A DNA stretch of 64,000 bases, from the NCBI GenBank assembly GCA_030435675.1, contig CM059621.1:9300001-9364000 (forward strand). Direction: 5' to 3'. Every line of letters begins with the position of its first letter. The stretch's first letter is position 1. Of this stretch, positions 23,001 to 33,531 are shown piece by piece. Source of the DNA: Steinernema hermaphroditum. Taxonomy: Eukaryota; Nematoda; Chromadorea; Rhabditida; Steinernematidae. The translations under genes and the position numbers were made by a program. The notes beneath the pieces are model-generated. The model worked only from the letters and a program-made list of their open reading frames with translations, was not told the DNA's origin and searched no databases.

Positions 23001-23700
23001 ACTCAGAGGCCGTTACGACAACAGGTTTGACGTCGAGATCCTGCCAGTGTTCAAGTAGAAAGTTGGCGGTTTTTATCAAACTCTGATCCAGGCTAAAAGC
23101 ACAATATCAATATGGGTTTGCATGGATTAGCTTACATTTGCGCTTTTGAGTCAAGAGAACTCGCGGAGACGGCGGTTTTGTGGTGGAACTCGTTCATGAA
23201 CACGAATACGGACCTCTCCTCGTCATCGAAAACAAGCTGATGTATAGTACGGTAAGCAGCTTGGTTGGCGCGCTTCAGTTCTTCCCACACGGACTGTATG
23301 ATGACCACGTTTCTGAAAAGATGACGATCATCTGCAAAAGTTCACAATCCATGGACAGACCTGAACTGCTCGTGATTGAACAAGTCGTGATATCGCATGA
23401 GGCAATTGACGTCCACAAGGATGCAGTGCTTCTCAGGAAACGCCTTCGACAGATCCGAGTTGTCCAGATCCACCAAACTGCGGTCCTTCTTGAAGTAGTC
23501 GGCGCAGCGGATGCAACTCGGGTGACCGCAGCCGATGTCGTTTCGGAGGTAAACCTCGTGAAGCCTCTAAACGGTCAAGAAAAAGCATGGGACGAGGAAA
23601 CACAACGACGCACCTTCAGTACTTTGCCCGACTTGTTCTTCTGGTAGAGGCTGTTGAACGAGCGCCGCTCGACCCCTGACTGCTTCACATTCAGCTCCAT
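20074..23700 (-). CDS. dis-3: Exosome exoribonuclease DIS3 (Rrp44)
   Basis: Catalytic 3'-5' exo- and endonuclease of the RNA exosome. Ten exons from 23700 to 20074. The start MELNVKQSGVERRSFNSLYQKN is followed by the Cys-rich CR3 motif (GCGHPSCIRC), the PIN domain (CILVDVNCLMRYHDLF and onward), cold-shock-like domains, the RNB core with the metal-binding signature DPEGCTDIDDAL near 21925, [20 protein letters not shown] near 20600, and an S1 domain at the end. Most introns are 40-60 nt. Intron 22264-22305 (42 nt) is in frame and without stops. The intron at 20831-21206 is 376 nt, unusually long for this gene. All catalytic RNB aspartates I can identify are present. Confidence 0.96.
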
Positions 23701-24135
23701 CGCTTCTGAAAGTACCTAGGAGGTTACAAACTGACGATTCGGAAAACTGCAGAAGAAAAGGCCCGACGAATAGAAAGCGCTAGAGTCGAAAGTAGCAACT
23801 TGAGAATAGCGACAAATGTCTCACGTTCAGTCACCTTCTCGTATACTCGCCGGTATTGCCTGGTTTGTTGAATTTCCTCTCCGCGAAAAAGTACATTTCG
23901 TCTCCGTACGGAATCAACCACTCCACACAACCTCCTGACTTCAACAATAGGTATGCTTTATGAAGTTCACTCGGAAATAACAATCAACAGTGGGTAACAA
24001 CAAGCGATCGAACAAAAGCAATTAACACCAGGCTAACGGCCATCAAAGAGAGCTTCACAGGTGGTTGAATACAGAGGACGCCGTCGGCACCGTTGCGGTT
24101 GACACCTCCACGTAAGCATCCAGTGTTTCTTGACG
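23701..24135. other. DIS3 upstream region
   Basis: About 430 bp of promoter-proximal DNA that merges into transposon remains near 24135. No gene recognised. Confidence 0.35.
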
Positions 24136-24138
24136 CTT

Positions 24139-24461
24139 TCATCGGCCAAACCTCATTACTTCGTCTATCGGCGCGCCGTTGGCAATGGCTGCTGTCGCTG
24201 AACCACCTCGAAAACCATGTAATGTCAGGTTCTTCCGCAATCCGAGCGACGAGCTGACTCGTATGAGTTCTCTTCGAGCGACGTCGTAAGTCATGTGGTC
24301 TTCTGGCCTGTTGAGGCTCGGAAACAAGAACGGCGATTGTGGGCTAACTGCTAGCCATCTACGAAGAAGTTGCACAGGGCAGAACGGAGAAGAGGACTTC
24401 TGGACGGGCACGATCCTAGGGCTTCCTTCTTTATTTGTCTTATCCTTGACGATCGCCAGCT
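24139..24461 (-). pseudogene. Tyrosine recombinase, C-terminal fragment
   Basis: Minus-strand frame with the catalytic-core signature LTLHGFRGGSATAAIANG (HxxR type) and PFLFPSLNRPEDHM, as in the tyrosine recombinases of DIRS/Ngaro/PAT-type elements. It stops after DEVMRFGR, before the expected nucleophilic Tyr. Its 5' edge is the target-site duplication shared with 25741-25749, so it is the separated half of the gene at 25741-26518. Confidence 0.8.
24453..24461 (+). repeat. 9-bp target-site duplication, left copy
   Basis: TCGCCAGCT, identical to 25741-25749. It immediately precedes the inverted-repeat element. On the coding strand of the recombinase both copies read AGCTGGCGA, at the point where the two gene halves break. 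Confidence 0.9.
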
Positions 24462-25740
24462 GGGTAGGTGTAAACGGCGGGCGACGGGCGGGGGGGGCGG
24501 GGATCGTTGCGAGACCCACCAGAAACTGCACACGTTCAACGGTGTAGACGGCGGGGCGGCGGGAACGAGGGAAAACCTGTTGGAGTGTCGGCTTTTGTGT
24601 CGGTCGTTAAGGAACAAATAAATTTTATAACAAACTGTCGTGGTTATATAGGCACATAAACAGCGTGATTCAAAAGCCCGTCAGGAGGGGAGGCAACTCG
24701 AAGTGGAGGGCTCTTCATTCCATCATAATGAAGCCATCGCCTTTCGAATGGAATCGCAGCTGCGAAATGACCTCCTGTTTGTACAGTGACACCAGCTAGA
24801 CGGAACGTAATCCCAAGAACCTATGTAGATTGCGAGGTGTGTACGAAAAGATGTATGATAAACTTGCTGTCAACTGGGAAGGGAGGAGAGTGGCCTGGGA
24901 GGAATGGGCCCTCAGACGAATTATCTCGATTGGTAGTATCCAAGGCTTGGTTCTTTCAAAGACCTGAGACACATATTCGCATCTTCCGAATCGGCAATGA
25001 ACGCATTTGAATGTCCTTTTCGGCAGAAGGAAAGTATCCTCCAGAACTTTGCACCACTGATCTGTTGTGGTAGGAGTAGCCGTAGACCTGGATGTTCAGG
25101 CAATGGCAATTAAATATGAAATCTGGCGCTTACGGAGCAACGAATGAATGAGTCTCCCGATATCCATCAGGTTGTGAACACTGTGCAGAAGTGCAACGCA
25201 CTGTTTGTCGAACCGAAAACACTCCTAAAAAGGAAATGTCCATACAGTAGCGGGACTAAAATGACAACCTGCTGTGCCCAAAGGATCAACGAACGCGGAA
25301 TATTCGCTGCCGAAAAGGTCTGGCGTGTTCCTCTATGAAAGCAGAAGGTTGAGTGTATAGGACAAAATTGGTACCTCGTCCGCAAACCCCTAGATAAGGA
25401 ATTCCTGAAAACTCTGAGAGGCACCCATTTCTACAAGGATGCACTCATTAAGTACAACGAACAACAGGATGTCAGACCCATCCGTGGGTCCCCCTGTAGC
25501 ATTGTAGCATTCTGTAGAAGTTCAGTATGTTCAAGTAGATGTTTCGACAAATAAAAGCTGCTGTAACCAGTTGAAATCCTGACATAAATACATTGAGTCA
25601 CATAAAGACACCATTCCCGCCGCCCCGCCGTTTACACCGTTGAACGTGTGCAGTTTCTGGTGGGTCTCGCAACGATCCCCGCCCGCCGTTTACACCCCGA
25701 TCCCCGCCCCCACTCCCGCCCCCGCCGTTTACACCCACCC
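24462..25740. mobile_element. 1,279-bp inverted-repeat element (Mutator-like MITE) in recombinase gene
   Basis: Begins GGGTAGGTGTAAACGGCG and ends in the inverse, CGCCGTTTACACCCACCC. Longer terminal arms (about 110-150 bp) share GGATCGTTGCGAGACCCACC and GAAACTGCACACGTTCAACG in inverted orientation. A perfect 9-bp duplication (TCGCCAGCT) flanks it. Long inverted arms plus a 9-bp duplication fit Mutator-like elements. The interior (about 24620-25590) has no frame resembling a transposase, so it is non-autonomous. The right arm contains two extra CCGCCGTTTACACC units, suggesting tandem growth of the terminus. Confidence 0.88.
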
Positions 25741-25749
25741 TCGCCAGCT
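25741..25749 (+). repeat. 9-bp target-site duplication, right copy
   Basis: TCGCCAGCT, identical to 24453-24461, directly after the right terminal repeat. Confidence 0.9.
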
Positions 25750-26314
25750 CCAATCCTGTACTTGAGAACTTCGCGTGTTCTTTCTTGAGCCGAAGACCTT
25801 CGGATGGACGAAGACACGCTGCGTACAGGATTGCCAACAAGGCTATAATCCGAAGATCCCTGGTCTCCAGCGACTGCCATCCTGCAATTCGACGCATTTC
25901 CTCGCTGGATACTTTCGTACGATGTATAGAGGGCGCCGCCGATCTTCTGACACCTTCCAAGAACGCGCTGATCCAGATGGATTCGGCAGGGTTGTTGCCT
26001 CGCCCAAACTTGAAATACCACTTGAGGGCGGACGATGCGGCTTGAACGACAGACAGGGAATGAGACTGATTGAGCAGGACTCCCAGATATGCCAAGATTT
26101 CAGCTTCGGATGGCGGATCTTCTGCTCGCTCTCGCCACTTGTGAAATTTGTGGACCGCCGCCTGGTAACGAACCCTTGTGGACTGCTCGCGGGAGGCTTC
26201 AAGTGCCATCAGCAAACATTTCGATACTCCGGGTGGCACGAAGGGACTAACCGCCTTGCTGATCTCGACGAACGGACCTATATCACGACTTTCACGACTT
26301 ATCACGACTTTATT

Positions 26315-26345
26315 TCGCGAATCAAAGGCATTATGCCTTGCGCGA
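26315..26345 (-). other. Conserved bulged hairpin, copy 4, inside recombinase frame
   Basis: On the minus strand: outer arms TCGCG/CGCGA, single 5' C, inner arms AAGGC/GCCTT, loop ATAAT, 3' internal loop TGATT, then AATAAA. It overlaps the recombinase coding frame (around CRARHNAFDSRNK). The outer arms differ from copies 1 and 3 at paired positions yet still pair. Confidence 0.65.
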
Positions 26346-26518
26346 CACCGAAAATAGACAAACAGAGGATGTCTGGCAGACGACTTCATCCCTGGCGCGG
26401 CGTTGATGTCGAACCGGTCGTAGACGGCGCACTTCACGGGGCATCTGGGAATCGGCAAATCTTCAGCTGCGGCAGCGGAACATCGTTTGCGGCACAGCGG
26501 ACGCTTCCGAGCTTGCAT

Positions 26519-26800
26519 CTGATGGTCCGTGGTCCGGGAGTTGCGTCTTCCCTGGTCCTCAGAGCGTCGGCGACCTTCGGGATGACATCTGACGCAGCGT
26601 CGGGCGTCGGATTCCTGGCGCCGGACATCTTGTTGTCAGCGGTGGTGGGACTACGGCTTCCGGGTGTCCCAATTCCATCTGGAAGCCGGAACGGTCACAA
26701 CTGCCACGGGGTTTTAGCCATCTGGCCAACCAGACACTCAGAAAGCGACCGGAGGGACCGACCGCTCGCCACCGCGACACGAGTGAGAGTCTTTTTTCCA
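26519..26800 (-). repeat. 5' end of the recombinase element
   Basis: Homologous to 11040-11300 in opposite orientation (CACTCGTGTCGCGGTGGCGA, TTGTTGTCAGCGGTGGTGGG). This marks the outer part of the same element family, upstream of the recombinase frame. Confidence 0.6.
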
Positions 26801-27539
26801 GTGTTTCTGAATGCTGGAAAAAAAAACACAACATATAGCCCAAACATTAACTAGGGACGGGAAGGGAGAGAGCTAACCGTAAAAGAGTAATTTACCAAAA
26901 TTACGAGTGAACTTATAGAGCAAGATAAAGAAACTCGCCGTCGGTTTTCGTTGCTACGCACTGCGAAAACCGAACCTGCCACAGTTCCTACTTGCTGATA
27001 CTCAGCAAGACCCCGCTACAAGACCCCGGTTGATTCTGACTACTACGACGAAATAGTCACGATTTGGTACATTTGGTACACCTGATTTGGTACAGGGTGA
27101 TCGTGTCAGGACCACGAATTGGTACATTGGTACTAATCGCACGTTCATACTGATTTGGTATTTTCGCCGATAGACGAAGTAATGAGGTTTGGCCGATGGA
27201 TACATAAATGACAATGTTAAGGAGGCCATGTAAGGGAGTAAATATTCGTAAAGCTGGGTGATGCATGCCATCATAGAAGAGCCAACGACCCGCACAGGGA
27301 ATATGGCAGGTGAAGTGCTGAGGGTTTTTTGCGGTATCACCGGCCAAGCGGAAATTGACGCCGAGAATCTAAAAATATAATGTAAAAAAGAAATGAAAAA
27401 AGAAAGCACATTAAGAGTAAACGGAAGGAGACGAGCATTGGAGACGGGTGCCTGCATCCTACTGACTTCAATGGGTAGAAACCAAGGAGTGGGGCGATCG
27501 AAATTCTGTGAGCGAAGAAGATTTGTTGAACGACACTCA
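26801..27539. repeat. Mixed element debris with third recombinase scrap
   Basis: No intact gene. Around 27165-27205 (+) is CCGATAGACGAAGTAATGAG and following bases, which reads PIDEVMRFGRW, the same catalytic-domain end as at 24139-24176 but extended by Trp. The rest contains short direct repeats of GATTTGGTAC (27060-27155) and minus-strand frames (LLGFYPLKSVG, CHIPCAGRWLFYDGMHH) of unknown origin. Confidence 0.45.
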
Positions 27540-27830
27540 CAAGGGAACCACTCCAAGTGCCCCGCGAGTTAGGGACTGAGATGAGCTGCGGCTTGTAGTG
27601 GTCTTCTAACTAAGCAAACGCACATAGTGTCACCGGCCCGTAATCACACCGGCAACCCTAAAGATGGTCACGAAGTTGCAAAAATTCAGTCTCGCGGATA
27701 CTAGTAGCAGCGAACCGCCTTCGACAACGATGCTTACGTGGTCTGAAATGAAATTTACACTGATACAGAAAGCGGTTAAACATGGAGCCATGATGTCCTG
27801 ACCACATTCTAAAAGTATTAGCCTCTGTCC
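27540..27830 (+). repeat. Dispersed repeat B, copy 1
   Basis: About 290 bp matching 29400-29860 in reverse orientation (GGGAACCACTCCAAGTGCCC, CGGATACTAGTAGCAGCGAA, GATACAGAAAGCGGTTAAAC). Relative to copy 2 it lacks about 200 bp that hold a tRNA-like segment. No coding content. Confidence 0.75.
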
Positions 27831-27908
27831 ATTACATGGTGGCTAAAACCGGCCTTAAGATGACCACAGTCATGTAGAAACGTGTAAGGGCATGCGAAAG
27901 CAGGCACC

Positions 27909-27992
27909 TCGCCTGTGCCTTAATGGTTCAGGGGTAAGAGTCTTGCTCAAAAGGCGGTTCGTCAGAGTTCGATTCCCATTAGTGGCCGAATT
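27909..27992 (+). other. tRNA-like sequence, probably SINE head or tRNA pseudogene
   Basis: Contains an A-box-like TAATGGTTCAGGGGTAAGAG and a B-box-like AGTTCGATTCCC at tRNA spacing, followed by a T-rich run. The acceptor stem does not pair convincingly and the anticodon loop lacks a clear T33. It is therefore not called as a working tRNA. Confidence 0.35.
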
Positions 27993-28114
27993 TTTTAATT
28001 TTCATCTGACTGTCCTTTACTGTATTCCGTTACAAAAAAAAACATGTGAAAAAATCAGGAAACCATTTTTGCATTTATATTTCATGTCTTTATTTCATGT
28101 ATATTTCATGTATT

Positions 28115-28465
28115 TCATGTCGTAGTTCCACCGTCTCGCCAAAAAGCCCGTCACGACCGCCCGACTCTACCCGCGCCGCCAGAGAAGTGCTGTAACTCCT
28201 AAGTCCGCGCCGCCAGCCGAACCGAAGATGACTCTCCGCCCCGTTGGCTCTGCTCCACCGCTGTTCCACTTCCGGAATCAGCTCTTCACGACTTCGATGC
28301 CCGCGCAAACTAATGGGAACGCTGCATTCTATTCGGATTCGTCTGCTCCACCGAAATCAGAAGAAAATCAGCGATCACGGTGTGACTATGTTCTTCTTTG
28401 TGCATATATGAGACGTCCTGCACGGCGTAAGCCGTTGATTCGGGAAGATAAATCGTGTAATTTCA
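28115..28465 (+). repeat. Repeat family A copy, carrying conserved hairpin 2
   Basis: Related to 43895-44390 and to the reverse of 11627-12215 (CCGTCTCGCCAAAAAGCCCG, CCGCGCCGCCAGAGAAG, TTTGTGCATATATGAGACG). It ends in the hairpin at 28416-28445. No intact frame. Confidence 0.7.
28416..28445 (+). other. Conserved bulged hairpin, copy 2
   Basis: Outer arms TCCTG/CGGGA, single 5' C, inner arms ACGGC/GCCGT, loop GTAA, 3' internal loop TGATT. Both inner-arm changes relative to copy 1 (A to C, T to G) are matched, so the pair is kept. An outer-arm change is likewise matched. Confidence 0.7.
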
Positions 28466-28572
28466 TGTCTTTATGCCTACTATAAGAGTAATCTGAAGGT
28501 CAGTTTTAGTCACCATGTAATCGACAGCGGCTAATATTTTGAACAAGCAATCAGAACATCTAATGCGTGAAG

Positions 28573-29406
28573 TATTGTATTGCTCACGAAACTCTTCAAA
28601 AGCTCCCACCACGAAAAATTGGCGCGCCATTTCCCGCCTTCGGCAGGTTTACAATGGAAATTGGTGATTATCACAGTTTTCTCGCGAGCTGCGCGATTTC
28701 GCTAGAATTTCTGAGCGTAACTTTGTTCAGCATAACTTTCTGCATCGAATTAACCCGGGTTTGTATCGATCTGAGCGAAATCCACAGAGAAATAAGCTTT
28801 ACATTAATTTGCCTTATCAACATCCCGGGTTTTGGCTCATTTCTGGCCTAGGACAGGGAACTTTTAAGTGATTTACACAGAACAGCGAACCAGCAAGCAT
28901 CAAACTATCAACCATAAGAACATATGCAGAGGAGAAACACATGCAGCTACGGTGTTCCTCTTTCGCTGGCTTGCATCATCGGCCATCGGATTCCAAAAGT
29001 GGAGAATACTCAGAGTCGAGCTCTGAGTCGTCTTAACTGTACTTGCTTGATGTTATTGTTGATAGTTTGATGCTTGCTGGTTCGCTGTTCTGTGTAAATC
29101 ACTTAAAAGTTCCCTGTCCTATGCCAGAAATGGGCCAAAACCCGGGATGTTGATAAGGCAAATTAATGTAAAGCTTATTTCTCTGTGGATTTCGCTCAGA
29201 TCGATACAAACCCGGGTTCATTCGATGCAGAAAGTTACGCTGAACAAAGTTACGCTCAGAAATTCTAGCGAAATCGCGCAGCTCGCGAGAAAACTGTGAT
29301 AATCACCAATTTCCATTGTAAACCTGCCGATGGCAGGAAATGGCGCGCCAATTTTTCGTGGCGGGACCTTTCCGAATTTCGGAAGAGTTTCGTGAGCAAT
29401 ACAATA
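28573..29406. mobile_element. 834-bp palindromic (foldback) element
   Basis: Begins TATTGTATTGCTCACGAAAC and ends in the inverse, GTTTCGTGAGCAATACAATA. The arms are about 350-370 bp (28573-28920 and 29040-29406) and very similar, including GGCGCGCCA, GGTTTACAATGGAAATTGG and AGCTTTACATTAA. A non-palindromic centre of about 120 bp separates them. No frame of note. A diverged copy lies at 10013-10480. A target duplication was not recognised. Confidence 0.88.
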
Positions 29407-29860
29407 ACCATGTCTTATTTTTGTTTAACCGCTTTCTGTATCAGTGTAAATTTCAGTATTGCCATTTGGTCATCTGTTACATTTGCATCTTAACAATAAA
29501 ATGTTTGAGAGTCTCTGAAAGTAAAGTACCGTAAAATTTACACTCAGAACAGGAAGAGAAACAAAATTAAAAACTAACGCTGGCCCGGGCTTTGAACCTG
29601 AGAGCAAAAGTTTCACAACCAGCAGCCTTACCACTCGACCACATAAGCATCGTTGTCAAAGGCGGTTCGCTGCTACTAGTATCCGCGAGACTGAATTTTT
29701 GTAACTTCGTGACCATCTTTAGGGTTGCCGGTGTGATTACGGGCAGGTGAGACTATGTGCGTTTTCTTAGTTAGAAGACCATCTACAAGCCGCGCCACAT
29801 CTCAGTCCCTAACTTGCGGGGCACTTGGAGTGGTTCCCTTGTCAGTACATTTCGAAGGAC
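29400..29860 (-). repeat. Dispersed repeat B, copy 2, with tRNA-like segment
   Basis: Reverse-orientation copy of 27540-27830. At 29583-29652 (minus strand) it holds a tRNA-like stretch: A-box-like TGGTCGAGTGGTAAGGC and B-box-like GGTTCAAAGCC at normal spacing, followed by a T-rich run. The anticodon stem does not pair well. The pattern suggests a tRNA-derived SINE or a decayed tRNA. Confidence 0.55.
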
Positions 29861-30000
29861 GAGTTGAGGGAGCGAAGACATCGAGCAGAACTTGAACCCA
29901 CTGCTTCGCAGTGGCGGGAGGTTGCAAACAGGATGTGTAGAAGGAGGTACTGGTTTTTGTCAGTTTTTGTCAATACCGGTGTTGTAGGCCGATTTGCTGC

Positions 30001-31455
30001 CCAGGCCGATTTGCTGCCCAGGCCGATTTGCTGCCCTCAGGGTGTTCGTGGCGGGACCACCCGGCCGATCTGCTTCCTCCTCCAGGCCAACTTGCTTCCC
30101 TTACATTTCTGGCCTTTTCCGACCGTTTCCAGGCCGTTTCCGTGCTTGCAAGATAGGATAGAACGCGCAGTAAACAAAATTTAACCATAAGAAGGACTAG
30201 ACATCATAGACAGGATTATAATGGTCCAAAGTGGACAAAATCAAGCACGTGGGGCGGTTCGGGAATGGTGGTTGGCGATCAAATACATTCTTCGCCGCAG
30301 TTTCCGGTGTGTACATCACCCACGCATTGGTATAGATGGTGTCAAATACAAAGATGTTAACGCCGAGAGCAACAGCCGCCAACTGAAAATCGAAATCTGT
30401 GAGCCACTCTCCGTCTCGGCTCAGATTGCTCAGATTTGCTTTGCTACTGCGCCAGACTCCTAAACTTCGCTGTTTGCAAATTCAAATATATCTCTTCGTT
30501 ACCTAACACCACAATTTCCATCACCGAGAGAACATACGATTCCAATAGTATCTGCAACGTTTTTTTTTTCGATTTCCTTGGCCCTTTCCTTTCCTAACCC
30601 TTTCTTCAGCTTTTCTAAACACACATCCCTGCCACCATGAACTGTTTCCAAGTGCACTCGTTCAATATGCCGAAGTTCTTCTCCTTTTTTGACGGCAATC
30701 AGCGTAGCATCGCCTTAAGGAGGTTTCCCCCATCCTTTAAACGGCATAAATACCTTCCTTCTTGCACAATTTTTCGTTTATAATGATGTAATCAGTTGCC
30801 TTCCGTTTCAATGATTGGCGGGCGACTTTGCCCTCCCTCGGATTCACTCCGTCGTTCAGTAGAGAAGATACATCATTATAATCAGCATCGGTCATTCCTC
30901 CGTAACAGTAGATGTCTTGAGTTGCAGTTGTCATGGTCTTTCTCTGAACAAGGAGCTTAGGAAAACGACATTCACGATTGTAATCCCATCCAAGACGAAG
31001 CCATAGTAGCATATCAGTAATTTATATATATAAATTAACAAAATAAAGCAAAATAACAAACAAAATACAAAATAAGATCTTCTTCTTTCGCATCCTCGAT
31101 CGGTCTTCTCCTCCTTCTGCGATTCGAAACCTGAACAGAGCTAATATTAATGAGCAACGTCATGCGGTCACGATTGAGGAAAATCGACGCGAACGAACGT
31201 AAATATGTATTCAGAAGTATTGGACTCGATTAGACTCTAATTTTGGCTGAAAACTACTAGTAAAGACACGCAAAGAGTCGCGGGAGACTCGCATCAAACT
31301 GATAGCATCGGCAACATCGAACTCGGAACAAAGAAGCAAAAAGGAGAGCATAAAAGGCGCAAGAGCTTACAGCACCAAGTTGGCCTGGAGGAGGAAGCAG
31401 ATCGGCCGGGTGGTCCCGCCACGAACACCCTGAGGGCAGCAAATCGGCCTGCGGC
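30001..31455. mobile_element. Element with about 75-bp inverted ends
   Basis: GGCCGATTTGCTGCCCTCAG and about 75 bp onward (30018-30095) return inverted at 31373-31453. The left end has two extra GCCGATTTGCTGCCCAG units. The inside holds a transposase-like scrap at 30737-31012 (-) and unrelated short frames. The core word GTCCCGCCACGA recurs in other repeats of the window (33411, 56050, 56828). No target duplication found. Confidence 0.65.
30737..31012 (-). pseudogene. Integrase-type transposase scrap (Ginger/KRBA2-like?)
   Basis: A 91-codon minus frame reading YNDVSSLLNDGVNPREG then RQSLKRKATDYIIINEKLCKK. This resembles the region just before the zinc-binding N-terminus of integrase-like proteins (Ginger, KRBA2, retroelement integrases), where a 'RKA..Y.I..G.LY.K' pattern is usual. 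It is cut off before any catalytic residue. The assignment is by pattern only. Confidence 0.35.
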
Positions 31456-31857
31456 ACCGGCTTACAGGTCGCAGTATCACCTGTCTCGCGTATCCCCAGG
31501 TTTCCGCTCCGGTCTTAAGGACGTCCCTGGCACAATGCGTCTTATAGCGCAGCATCGTGCTCAGTTACATGCCTTCGTCACTGCGTTGCCTCCCGTCATT
31601 ACTAAGGCTTACCTCCGCAGTATTAAGGATAGTCCGTTTCATCACATTGCTGTGATGCATTGTCGGCAACAAAAACGGTCAAAACCCGTGCAATCTTGTT
31701 GCACTATTACTTAATGCTCATTGTATAGTAGCCATCTGGGCCTTCATAGCCCTGCAGTTCGTGATTCGCGACCGGCCTTTTGTTCTCCGCTGCTCGGTAG
31801 CCGGAACATACATTTAACAATAAATTTTTTGTCTTCTCTCCTATGTGCTTTACATCA

Positions 31858-31955
31858 AAACATCCGCGGCCACAGCCACCCACATCGGTGGCCACGGCCA
31901 CAGCTACGGCCACCCACATCGGTGGCCACAGCCACAGCCACGGCCACGGCCACCG
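31858..31955. repeat. GGCCAC(A/G)GC minisatellite
   Basis: Tandem GGCCACGGCCACAGC-type units with two CCCACATCGGTGGCCAC inserts. It reads as a Trp/Pro-rich frame on the minus strand only because of the repeat. Not coding. Confidence 0.75.
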
Positions 31956-33367
31956 TTTACACCAGTCCGGTGCCAACTTTCCTCGTTGCAGGGTGTGCGA
32001 AAGCTATGATGAATAGGACCTTCCACGAGAATTAGTTTAATGTATTCGTGCTTTCAGCCTGTTAATTGGTGAAGTTAGTGCGCGGAATATAGCAGAATAT
32101 ATCAAATCACTAGGTTTAACCTAAGCTGTAAGAGAAATAACCTCTCTCTCTCCCTGCCAAATTTCAGCTGAATCGGCGTGGGACAGTTTGGGACCTCTCC
32201 TTGTAAGCTCGACGCTAGGCCTGTGAATGAACGGTTGGTCATTGGCACTATGAAAAATGCGCGCTAAACACGGTACGCTAACGTAACCCCACCGTTAATT
32301 GTCCAAAAATATATCTGTTACTGAAAAGTCGGTTATAGTCGATGTAAACGGATTGGGGTACGCGTCCTGACACGAAATTGGCGCTGTTAGTAAGAATCAG
32401 ATGTTCGCTCCTAATGGGATTCGCAGGTTTCGTGAATGATTTGTGCATATCTCGATGCCGAGGGCGTATTTTCGGATTTCCAACGTTGAAAATGTAGCAA
32501 AAGCTCTGTGCGTTCGAATGCGCACAGATTTGTTTGATTTCGCGCCGTGTGCGCAGAGAAATTAACTCATCTTTGTAATGAGAGGAGATATTTTCCCGAT
32601 TCTATGCGTATTTTTGAGCGTCGTGGGCCGTACATCAGCTGTAACACGCTGGAAAATAGCTAAGGCAGCGCGAATGAATGTTTGTTTGAAGCGTAGAGGG
32701 AGGAAGAGCGGTTGCCGTATGTTAGTCAGGTGCAGTCGCAACCAGATTCAATGACTCCACAATCTTGACCTTTTAGAGATTTCAGGTGCACTGCGACGCT
32801 CCGAAACGCGCGTCAATGATCTGTAAAGTGCAAATGAGAACTTGATGAGAGAAAATAATGCTTAGAGAGAAGATCAGAAAGATGGAGGAGGTCCGATATA
32901 GCGATTATTTTGACTTGTCACCGCTCGGATACTTGAGATTACGCTAAATCACCTCATGGTCCTCTTTCCTTCTGATATAACACCCATTGGATCAAAGTTG
33001 TGCAGAAAAAATGCTTCGAGAATGCCATTGCGGAAGTAGATCGCTGTCTTGAGTATGACAGCGTAGAAGTTCACCTAGACGATCAAATCACTGACGGTGC
33101 GAATTCGGACGATAGCACCGATGAATCAGAACATGAAGTAGCTTTAGATGATGACGATTAGAAACGCAAAAATGGAGCATTATTTGTATCTATTCATCAC
33201 TTTTTCATAAATCGCTTAATTTCTCTGCGATTATTGAATTTGGCAACTCGAGTGACATGTCATTCGATGGAGCATTTAATTCTGCACAAATTTGACGTTG
33301 GAATTTCCGCGAAACGCTCTAGTTCGCTCGAAAATGACGAAAAAAGACAGGGAGTACGAAACCCCCA
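31956..33367. other. Gene-poor AT-rich stretch
   Basis: About 1.4 kb without a recognisable coding region, RNA gene or terminal repeat. An acidic frame around 33050-33160 (DDSTDESEHEVALDDDD) may be a remnant exon of a degraded gene or element. It has no supporting context. Confidence 0.35.
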
Positions 33368-33458
33368 TTGAAAAAATGCGAAAAGACGAAAAACTACGGT
33401 AGTCTAGCGGTCCCGCCACGAGCACCTTGCGGACCCCAATCTGTTTACACCGACTATA

Positions 33459-33531
33459 CTGAAATGTCGATTACTGAAATGTCGGTTACTGTAATGTCGG
33501 CTACTGTAATGTCGGTTACTGAAATGTCGTA
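33459..33531 (+). repeat. 15-bp tandem repeat, about five copies
   Basis: Units of TGAAATGTCGGTTAC and close variants. They lie at the start of a 200-codon open frame (33368-33970) that matches no known family to me. Because the Zwilch gene ends just beyond on the other strand, I do not call that frame a gene. Confidence 0.7.

Larger units (their letters stand above)
25741..26518 (-). pseudogene. Tyrosine recombinase, N-terminal part, interrupted
   Basis: An open minus-strand frame of about 260 codons. The N-terminal part is basic and Cys/Arg-rich (KRPLCRKR). Then come a SAM-like core-binding region (RVRYQAAVHKFHKWRE, LAYLGVLLNQSHSLSVVQAA) and the start of the catalytic domain with the first catalytic Arg (LYAACLRPSEGLRLK). 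The frame is cut exactly at the 9-bp duplication of the inverted-repeat element, and the rest lies at 24139-24461. Type: DIRS/Ngaro/PAT-like or a related retrotransposon recombinase. No reverse transcriptase was found nearby, so the parent element is incomplete. Confidence 0.8.

Noticed and set aside
27909..27992. Functional tRNA
   Set aside because: A- and B-box-like words are present, but the acceptor stem does not pair and the anticodon loop is not normal. Treated as tRNA-like debris.
29583..29652. Functional tRNA on the minus strand
   Set aside because: The anticodon stem does not pair and the segment is embedded in a dispersed repeat.
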